Positions 1 through 6,595 of a DNA stretch of 8,323 bases are shown here, piece by piece. Each line of letters starts with the position of its first letter. The first letter of the stretch is position 1. Origin of the DNA: Leptospira sp. (GTDB lineage Bacteria; Spirochaetota; Leptospiria; Leptospirales; Leptospiraceae); NCBI GenBank assembly GCA_021413405.1, contig JAIOQL010000179.1:1-8323 (forward strand). The letters are read 5' to 3'. The translations under genes and the position numbers were made by a program. The notes below the pieces were generated by a model. That model did not search any database, was not told where the DNA came from, and saw only the letters and a list, made by a program, of their open reading frames with translations.

Positions 1-784
1 GAAACCGCAGTTCATTGATTGATTTTAAAATCTGGTAACCAATTGTCCTCGACTTCTCTGCAGAAAAATTTTCGAGTATCACAGCGAATTCATCTCCACC
101 GAGTCTCGCCACCATAATGTCCCTCGAAACTATCCGGGTGATAACCGAAGAAATTCTGCGTAAAAGTTCGTCTCCGGCGGTGTGTCCGGCTGTATCATTC
201 AGTACTTTAAACTGGTCAAGATCCAGATACATAAGAGTGTTCTGGCTGTCATGACCGGATTTTGTTTTTTCAAGAATTGCGGTAAGTTTCTCTTCAAAAG
301 CAAACCTGTTTGCAAGGCCGGTGAGATAATCATGATAGGCCATATAGACGATCATATCCTCAGCCTGACGCCTCGCAATTCTCGATTCAGCTTCACGCAT
401 TTCTCTTTCAATTGCAGGAACAAGGCGGCTCAGATTTGTTTTCATTATATAATCATTGGCACCGTTTCTCATTGCTTCTACGGCTCTGTCTTCTCCAATG
501 ATTCCCGAAACAATTATCACCGGTGTATCAATTTTATTTTCCCGTACAACGCTCAGAACCTCACTCGAGTTAAAACGCGGAAGTTCGTGATCGGTAATAA
601 TGACATCACAGGAATGCTCCAGTATGGCGCTCCTCAACTAGTAATCATCCAATATCCTGACAATAGTCAGCTCAAATCCCGCCTTTTCAATATGTCTTTT
701 CAGAAGATATACATCGTCATCCGAATCTTCGATCAGGAATATTTTTAACGGCTTTAGCGGTATGTCTTTCGATGGAACTGGCAT
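1..784 (-). pseudogene. Receiver-GGDEF response regulator (diguanylate cyclase) with in-frame amber codon, 3' end cut by window edge
   Basis: Read on the minus strand from ATG at 784 (upstream GCAGGTAG is a plausible ribosome binding site), the frame gives a receiver domain followed by a GGDEF domain, which would make cyclic-di-GMP from two GTP. Visible receiver marks are the acidic cluster IEDSDDD near residues 18-24 and the likely phospho-acceptor D65 in IITDHELP. The cyclase domain has DYLTGLANR, LDLDQFKVLND, and GGDEF at residues 229-233 (bases 86-100). The GGDEF motif is intact, but the usual RxxD inhibitory site just before it reads SRDI, so product inhibition there is probably lost. 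Codon 49 (bases 638-640) is TAG, and the frame is otherwise clean to the window edge with no frameshift. The gene is therefore a recent pseudogene, a read-through case, an error for CAG, or restarts internally (in-frame ATGs at 472, 445 and 400). A restart at 400 would yield a GGDEF domain without its receiver. The family call is firm; the gene's state is unclear. Confidence 0.85.
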
Positions 785-1121
785 CTACTACCTGCATTTC
801 AACTGTGGGTACGCAGGAAAGGAAAAATTAGAGAAATGGAAAAAAGTTGATCCCTGATACCCGAAATTCCCTGTTTTAAGAATCTGAAAAAAATTCGTTA
901 TATTAGAAAATATTTTTAAGCACTCGATGGACAGGAGCGCTACCTAAAACCGAAAAAGTCTCTGATCAATTACAATTTTATTTAATAAATCAAATGCTGC
1001 AACCAACGAATATAAGAATCCCGCAGGTATAGAATAATCCAGGCAAAGAATTCAGAACTTGATTTCCAGCAGGTTCGCGGCGCATCATTTAACTCCCAAA
1101 ATTGTTTAAGGATTTTATACA

Positions 1122-1139
1122 ACTGTTCATACACTGTTC
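1122..1139. promoter_or_regulatory. Tandem ACTGTTC repeat containing exact GTTC-N7-GTTC (candidate LexA-type operator)
   Basis: ACTGTTC occurs at 1122-1128 and again at 1133-1139, an 11-base period that would put both copies on nearly the same face of the helix. The core GTTC-N7-GTTC is the form of LexA operator described for alphaproteobacteria. It lies upstream of recA, a classic SOS gene, but about 360 bases before the start codon and in what looks like a spirochaete. Its role is therefore uncertain. Confidence 0.25.
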
Positions 1140-1204
1140 CCGATCAATGGCATAATCAGTAAAATCGGGCAATATTTTATTTCAAAATTGAAAGCCGGTG
1201 GCTG

Positions 1205-1220
1205 ATCCGGTTTTCCGGAT
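1205..1220. repeat. Perfect inverted repeat, ATCCGG-TTTT-CCGGAT
   Basis: Two 6-base arms flank a four-T loop, and GATC occurs next to each arm. No T-run follows on either strand, so it is not a standard intrinsic terminator. It lies in the long non-coding region upstream of recA. It could be a protein-binding site or a chance palindrome. Confidence 0.3.
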
Positions 1221-1389
1221 GATCAAAAAAACATCCAAAATTCCAAAAAAATGCTATACAAGTACTAAGACCTAAATGAGTATCGTTTTCAAAGATTTTT
1301 CCCGCGACATAAATTTTTTGATTTTTATGAGAATTTTGTCCGGATATAGTGACATAATAAGGTAGATTCAGGGAAATCAACCGAAAGTG

Positions 1390-1404
1390 TTTGAAATTCA
1401 CAAA
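1390..1404. promoter_or_regulatory. TTTG-N7-CAAA inverted repeat, possible operator upstream of recA
   Basis: TTTG at 1390-1393 and CAAA at 1401-1404 form an inverted repeat about 100 bases before the recA start. From memory, the operator reported for Leptospira LexA is TTTG-N5-CAAA. This copy has a 7-base spacer, so it is not an exact match. In an AT-rich region it may be chance. Confidence 0.2.
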
Positions 1405-1454
1405 ATAGCTGATTTTTGGCTTTTTTCTGTAATTCTTCCGCTTTTTCCCTGACC

Positions 1455-1475
1455 CAGGTGAAAGTTTTTTACCTG
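1455..1475 (+). other. Small hairpin just upstream of the recA ribosome binding site
   Basis: CAGGTGAAA (1455-1463) can pair with TTTTACCTG (1467-1475) across a three-base loop, giving nine pairs including one G-U. It ends 16 bases before the AGGAG at 1492-1496. If transcribed it would sit in the recA leader. It lacks a downstream T-run and so is not a terminator. A regulatory role is speculative. Confidence 0.3.
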
Positions 1476-1502
1476 TATAGAATAATAGGACAGGAGTTTA
1501 TA

Positions 1503-2663
<1,161 letters not shown>

Positions 2664-2700
2664 AATACGAATAACGGCTTTCTTTTTAGAAACTATTGAC

Positions 2701-2729
2701 CGCCGGGTGATGAGCCCGGCGTTTTTTTT
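2701..2729 (+). terminator. Intrinsic terminator after recA
   Basis: CGCCGGG (2701-2707) and CCCGGCG (2715-2721) form a perfect seven-pair GC-rich stem with the loop TGATGAG. Eight T residues follow directly. It begins 37 bases after the recA stop codon. It separates recA from the argC gene group, which therefore needs its own promoter within 2730-2936. Confidence 0.93.
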
Positions 2730-2780
2730 GTCCAAATTCCAGATTCATACTGAAATCAGACCCAGCCCCGGTAAAAATAG

Positions 2781-2933
2781 CAATCTAATCAGAAGATTCA
2801 AGGAAGAGTTCGAAGAAAAACAGAAATTGAAGTTCCAATTGGCGATTATCCAGACAGACTGGGAATACGATTAATCAGGAATGCAGAAAAATTAGATATG
2901 ACACAGTACTCAAAAGAATTTGTAGAATATTAA
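2781..2933 (+). other. Open frame without a standard start codon, ending three bases before argC; possible gene remnant or leader ORF
   Basis: After a TAG at 2778-2780 the frame is open for about 50 codons to TAA at 2931-2933. The stop is followed by ACC and then the argC ATG. The translation has a protein-like look (for example VPIGDYPDRLGIRL and a tail TQYSKEFVEY), but I cannot name a family. The only in-frame ATG is at 2898 and would give 11 residues. A second frame over the same DNA also stays open up to TAA at 2872-2874, so a frameshifted remnant of one gene is possible. Because argC has no good ribosome binding site, translation of this frame could feed argC by reinitiation. It may equally be non-coding. 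Confidence 0.25.
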
Positions 2934-2936
2934 ACC

Positions 2937-3947
2937 ATGAATGTATCTATCATTGGCGCGGGCGGGCTCACCGGAAAGGAACTTATTTCTCTTTTGGTTC
3001 ATCATCCGGATTTCGAAATAGTTCATACTACCAGTAATAAATCAGCAGGTTCAAATCTTTCTGATACCGGTGTCCGATATAGAAAGGATCTGGTCTTCCA
3101 TAAACACGAAGATCCGATCCCAAAAGATTCTCTCGTTGTTCTCGCCGTCCCAAATGAGGTTTCACTTGAATTAACTCCCAAGCTCCTTGAGAAGGGTCAC
3201 AAACTGATTGATCTGTCAGGTGCCTACCGGTTGCACGATAAGGAAATTTTCGGGAAGTTTTATGGACTCACTCACAGTTCTTTTGATCTCATGAAACAGG
3301 TTGTATTTGGAATTCCGGAAATATTCCGTGATCGGATTAAAAATGCGAATTTCGTATCGAATCCGGGATGCTATGCGACTTCGGTGATAACCCCCCTCTT
3401 CACTTTGTCGGAACTCCGTCAGAATATTTCCGGGAATGTTATTGTCAATTCTGCTTCGGGTGTAAGCGGCGCTGGCGGACGAACAGAAGACATTGGTTTT
3501 ACTTTTACAAATACGTATGAAAACTTCCGTGCCTATAAAGTATTATCCCACCAGCATCAGCCTGAAATGGAAGAATATGCATTTACCGGAGCTTCGACAA
3601 ACAGGTCGAAAATAATATTTATCCCTCACCTTCTTCCTGCTTACAGGGGAATACTGAGTACTTTTGTCATCCATTTTGACCGGCCACTCGAAAAACAGGA
3701 TTTTGATGGCATCCGGCAAAAGTTCAGGAATGAACCTTTTATCCGTTTTTATGATAATCCCGAAGAGATTGAACTAAAAAAAGTTCAGAATACAAACTTT
3801 GTAGATATTTCATTCCGGTTTTCATCAGATGTCCTCGTTATGATTTCAGCACTTGACAATCTTGTCAAAGGGGCTGCGGGCCAGGCGCTCCAGAACATGA
3901 ACCTGATGTGCGGGTTTGATGAGAGAAAAGGATTGATTCCGGTTTAA
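2937..3947 (+). CDS. argC: N-acetyl-gamma-glutamyl-phosphate reductase
   Basis: ArgC catalyses the third step of arginine synthesis in the cytoplasm: NADPH-dependent reduction of N-acetylglutamyl 5-phosphate to the semialdehyde. The N-terminus MNVSIIGAGGLTGKEL is the nucleotide-binding Rossmann turn. The catalytic cysteine is C145 in SNPGCYATS. Other family marks are SGVSGAGGRTED, HQHQPE at 205-210 (which carries the conserved active-site histidine), PHLLPAYRGILST, and the closing DNLVKGAAGQALQNMN. The 336-residue length is normal for the family. The start is fixed because the Rossmann motif begins at once, although no clear Shine-Dalgarno precedes it; a stop codon lies three bases upstream. 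No other arginine gene is in view. The acyl-CoA ligase gene follows after 38 bases, suggesting co-transcription without an obvious metabolic link. Confidence 0.96.
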   Translation: MNVSIIGAGGLTGKELISLLVHHPDFEIVHTTSNKSAGSNLSDTGVRYRKDLVFHKHEDPIPKDSLVVLAVPNEVSLELTPKLLEKGHKLIDLSGAYRLHDKEIFGKFYGLTHSSFDLMKQVVFGIPEIFRDRIKNANFVSNPGCYATSVITPLFTLSELRQNISGNVIVNSASGVSGAGGRTEDIGFTFTNTYENFRAYKVLSHQHQPEMEEYAFTGASTNRSKIIFIPHLLPAYRGILSTFVIHFDRPLEKQDFDGIRQKFRNEPFIRFYDNPEEIELKKVQNTNFVDISFRFSSDVLVMISALDNLVKGAAGQALQNMNLMCGFDERKGLIPV

Positions 3948-3985
3948 CCAATGGATTTATTAGTTTTGAGTTTAGCGGGGTAGTA

Positions 3986-5926
3986 ATGGAAAAAGAAAGC
4001 ATTTATCATTTAGTCAGGGACATCGCAGTGACCTATGCGGAACGGCCGATGTATTGGGTCAAGGATGACGCAGGCGACTATTCCGGTATACGTTATGCGG
4101 AATGGTATGATGACATGAAAAAACTCGCCAATTTTTTCATTGAGACCGGGCTGAAAAAGGGAGACCGTGTCGGATATCTCTGCGACAACCGCTATGAATG
4201 GCTGATGTGCAGCCTCGCGGCAGTAACGATAGGCGCCATCGATGTTCCAAGGGGTTGCGATGCGACTACAGATGATATAAAATTCATTCTGAACCATTCC
4301 GAAGCAGAAGTAGTTATTCTCGAAAACGAAAAGATACTCAAAAAAATCTCCGGGATGGCAAGTGAATTTACACGTATAAAACAGATAATCCTGATCGAAG
4401 GTCCTGATAAATTCAAAAATCTGGATGAGCATAAAAGTAAATTCCCGAAGGCAAAGTTTGTTTTTCTTCTGGAAGCTCTTAACAGCGGTGCAGCCTACAT
4501 TAAGAAAAAAGGTGATAAGGAATATGAAAAAAGAGGGATGGAACTTTCCGGCGCCGATTTAGCGACTATTATTTACACTTCCGGAACAACGGGTGCCCCA
4601 AAAGGTGTCATGCTCAATCACCGGAGCTTTACATGGGGAATTCATCAGCTTCAGCAGCTTCTTCCCATCAACCACAACGACAGAACCATTATTTTTCTTC
4701 CACCTTGGCACATTGCCGAAAGGCTCCTCGAGACTGCATTGATTGCCTGGGGGGCATCGATGGCAACAAGTTCAGTTCCAACAATACCGCAGGATATCCA
4801 GAAAGTGAAGCCAACGGTTCTTGTTTCTGTTCCACGTCTTTGGGAAGGAATGTATAAAAAGATTTTTGATAATGTAAAGAAGGCCCCGCCTTTGAATCAG
4901 AAACTTTTTAATTTTGCCCACACTGTTGCACTGACCTACAGAAAACTACAGGACACAATCGAGGATAATTATGCTTTGACTCATCCGGAAAATTCATCCG
5001 AAAAGCTGATTAACCGGATCGTAGCGCTGGCACTTCTCATTCCAATGATCCCTCTGAATAAAATAGCCCAGGCAATCCTTCAAAAGGTCAGGAATGTTCT
5101 CGGTGGCGAGATGCGATTTGCGCTGTGTGGTGCCGGAGCTATGCCAGAAAATGTTTCGGTATTTTTCCGGTCCATCGGGATACCAATTCTCGAAACATAT
5201 GGAATGACAGAGACAACAGGGATCGGACTCATGGGAGCCTATCGTTGGCCGAAAGTCGGAGCGATCGGCAGAACAATTCCCGGAATTCAGATGAAACTGC
5301 TCGATGAGAAAGGCAAGGTTGTGACCAAGCCCGGAGCCAAAGGTGTATGCTGGCACAAGGGGCCGCAAATCACAATGGGCTATTATAAGAATGAAGAGAA
5401 AACCAAAGCTGCCCTTGTGGACGGCTGGCTCGACTCTGGAGATATTCTTACATGGACGACTACAGGTGAATTGAAATTTGCAGGAAGAGCTAAAGATACG
5501 ATCGTTCTTTCCGGAGGAGAAAACCTCGAACCAGGTCCAATTGAAGCAAAATTGGCCGAATCAAATTTTATAAACCAGGTGATCGTTGTTGGTCAGGACA
5601 GAAAAAATCTCGGTGCAATCATTGTCCCTGCATGGGACACTGTTAAAGATCATTTTACAGCTCAGGGAAAACAGATTGTTTCGGAAATCCACGATTGGAA
5701 CAAAGATCCGGTGATTGTCAGATTTTTCAAAGACATTGTGAAAGAAAAAATAAACAGCGATCCGGGATTTAAGGCATTTGAAAAAATTTCTAACATCGCA
5801 ATTCTTCACAAAGAATTCGAAAAAGGGATAGAGATGACGGAAACGATGAAGCTGAAACGGAATGTTATCTTTGAAATGTATGCTAAGATGATAGATGAAA
5901 TCTACAAATCATCAAAAGATGATTGA
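3986..5926 (+). CDS. Long-chain fatty-acid-CoA ligase (AMP-forming, FAA1/COG1022 type)
   Basis: This is an adenylate-forming enzyme that activates a carboxylic acid, most likely a long-chain fatty acid, with ATP and then transfers it to coenzyme A. It is likely cytoplasmic or membrane-associated. Motifs in order are the P-loop TSGTTGAPKG at 198-207, FLPPWHIAER (typical of the long-chain group), YGMTETTG at 405-412, DSGD at 483-486, FAGRAKD with conserved R501, and the C-terminal TMKLKRN near 620-626 carrying the adenylation lysine. The 646-residue length fits the long FAA1-like group better than short acetyl-CoA synthetases. GGGG at 3977-3980 is a usable ribosome binding site. The 3' end overlaps the next gene, so the two are probably coupled. 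Substrate chain length cannot be read from the sequence, and no acyl carrier protein or other fatty-acid gene is adjacent. Confidence 0.93.
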   Translation: MEKESIYHLVRDIAVTYAERPMYWVKDDAGDYSGIRYAEWYDDMKKLANFFIETGLKKGDRVGYLCDNRYEWLMCSLAAVTIGAIDVPRGCDATTDDIKFILNHSEAEVVILENEKILKKISGMASEFTRIKQIILIEGPDKFKNLDEHKSKFPKAKFVFLLEALNSGAAYIKKKGDKEYEKRGMELSGADLATIIYTSGTTGAPKGVMLNHRSFTWGIHQLQQLLPINHNDRTIIFLPPWHIAERLLETALIAWGASMATSSVPTIPQDIQKVKPTVLVSVPRLWEGMYKKIFDNVKKAPPLNQKLFNFAHTVALTYRKLQDTIEDNYALTHPENSSEKLINRIVALALLIPMIPLNKIAQAILQKVRNVLGGEMRFALCGAGAMPENVSVFFRSIGIPILETYGMTETTGIGLMGAYRWPKVGAIGRTIPGIQMKLLDEKGKVVTKPGAKGVCWHKGPQITMGYYKNEEKTKAALVDGWLDSGDILTWTTTGELKFAGRAKDTIVLSGGENLEPGPIEAKLAESNFINQVIVVGQDRKNLGAIIVPAWDTVKDHFTAQGKQIVSEIHDWNKDPVIVRFFKDIVKEKINSDPGFKAFEKISNIAILHKEFEKGIEMTETMKLKRNVIFEMYAKMIDEIYKSSKDD

Positions 5927-6542
5927 TAAAAAAAATCTGCTTATATGCGGCGCCTTTGACGGAGAAATCGATCTTTTACAAAAGAACAGTTCGCTAAACA
6001 TTCTGGTTTCCGGGGTTGGCGAACTCAATTCTGTATTTAATATTACCCGATATTTAAAACAGAACCCGAACATAGGTTCACTTTTATTTTGCGGTTCTTG
6101 TGGAGCTTACCCGGGACAAAATTATGCGATAGGAGAAATCGTCTACTCTAAACATTTTTTCTACCAGGAAATCGCAGAACTCCGGGGAATCGTCAAAGTG
6201 CCGGATCTCATTGAAAAAGAAATCATGTCAAAAATTCCGGAAGGATTCCTTTCATCATTTGAATCTAAGAAGATCCGACCGGGAAAAACCAATTCAGTCA
6301 ATTCGATAACGATTTCAGATCTGGATCCGGGTGATAAGAATTTTTTCGGTTCAAAAGACATTTCATTTGAAAACATGGAGTCTTTTGGGATAGCCTACAT
6401 TGCAAAAAAACTCTCACTTTCCTATGCGGCTCTTTTTTCAGTTACTAACAATGTAGGGAAAAATGGAAGTGATGAATGGAAAAAAAATTGGAGAGAATGT
6501 TCGAATAGACTGCAACATCTCATTCCGGAAATTCTGGAATAA
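5919..6542 (+). CDS. Nucleoside phosphorylase-family protein, futalosine hydrolase-like
   Basis: The protein fits the purine nucleosidase/phosphorylase fold. Its best match is futalosine hydrolase (MqnB), which releases hypoxanthine from futalosine in the alternative menaquinone pathway. Matching blocks are LVSGVGELNSVFNITRYL, LLFCGSCGAYPGQNYAIGE, FENMESFGIAYIA, the nucleoside-binding segment of the family, and SVTNNVGKNGSDEW near the end. In methylthioadenosine nucleosidases the last block has an S-D catalytic aspartate. Here it reads T-N-N, resembling the S-N seen in MqnB proteins. The length is about 207 residues from ATG 5919, normal for the family. An in-frame ATG at 5895 would add eight residues; I prefer 5919 because it directly precedes the conserved strand NLLICGA. 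Both starts lie inside the end of the ligase gene, so translation is probably coupled. No other mqn gene is in the window, so the exact substrate is unproven. Confidence 0.72.
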   Translation: MIDKKNLLICGAFDGEIDLLQKNSSLNILVSGVGELNSVFNITRYLKQNPNIGSLLFCGSCGAYPGQNYAIGEIVYSKHFFYQEIAELRGIVKVPDLIEKEIMSKIPEGFLSSFESKKIRPGKTNSVNSITISDLDPGDKNFFGSKDISFENMESFGIAYIAKKLSLSYAALFSVTNNVGKNGSDEWKKNWRECSNRLQHLIPEILE

Positions 6543-6559
6543 ATTTCCAATTTCCCGGA
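6524..6559. terminator. Long imperfect hairpin across the nucleosidase stop codon at the convergent junction
   Basis: TCCGGAAAT (6524-6532) pairs with ATTTCCCGGA (6550-6559) with one bulged C. Inside it TGGAA (6535-6539) pairs with TTCCA (6545-6549) around the loop TAAAT. This gives about 14 pairs. The stop codon at 6540-6542 lies in the loop. No T-run follows on either strand, so it is not a textbook intrinsic terminator. Its place between two converging genes suggests a role as a 3'-end barrier or RNA stabiliser. Confidence 0.4.
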
Positions 6560-6595
6560 TCCGCGCCAATGCAGAGAAGGGACTGTCGGTTTATT

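Larger units (their letters stand above)
785..1502. other. Long intergenic region between the divergent GGDEF gene and recA
   Basis: I see no convincing gene here on either strand. The small frames present, such as a 29-codon one from ATG at 1276 and a 74-codon minus-strand one at 1177-1401, lack ribosome binding sites and any recognisable protein pattern. The stretch is AT-rich with many A and T runs. It holds short inverted or direct repeats that could be regulatory sites: ACTGTTC twice with an 11-base period at 1122-1139, TTTCAA/TTGAAA at 1180-1193, ATCCGG/CCGGAT at 1205-1220, TTTG-N7-CAAA at 1390-1404, and a hairpin at 1455-1475. Promoters for both flanking genes should lie here, but no -35/-10 pair is convincing enough to call. 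Confidence 0.6.

Noticed and set aside
182..748. 188-codon plus-strand open frame
   Set aside because: It is antisense to the receiver-GGDEF gene, whose domain motifs are unmistakable on the minus strand; the plus-strand translation has no family pattern.
1180..1193. TTTCAA-AA-TTGAAA inverted repeat
   Set aside because: The arms are short and A/T-rich in AT-rich DNA, with no link to a known operator; noted within the intergenic entry but not called as a site.
1276..1365. 29-codon plus-strand ORF
   Set aside because: No ribosome binding site and low-complexity Phe/Ile-rich content, as expected for random AT-rich DNA.
1028..1486. TATAGAATAAT present at both 1028-1038 and 1476-1486
   Set aside because: Several exact 11-base repeats are expected by chance in a window of this size and AT content, and neither copy has a matching -35 element.
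1416..1502. Upstream TTG start extending RecA by 29 residues
   Set aside because: There is a good AGGAG at 1492-1496 for the ATG at 1503, and the added residues are unlike any RecA N-terminus.
4010..5368. Minus-strand frames of up to 140 codons inside the acyl-CoA ligase gene
   Set aside because: They are shadows of the ligase reading frame, which carries all the motifs of its family.
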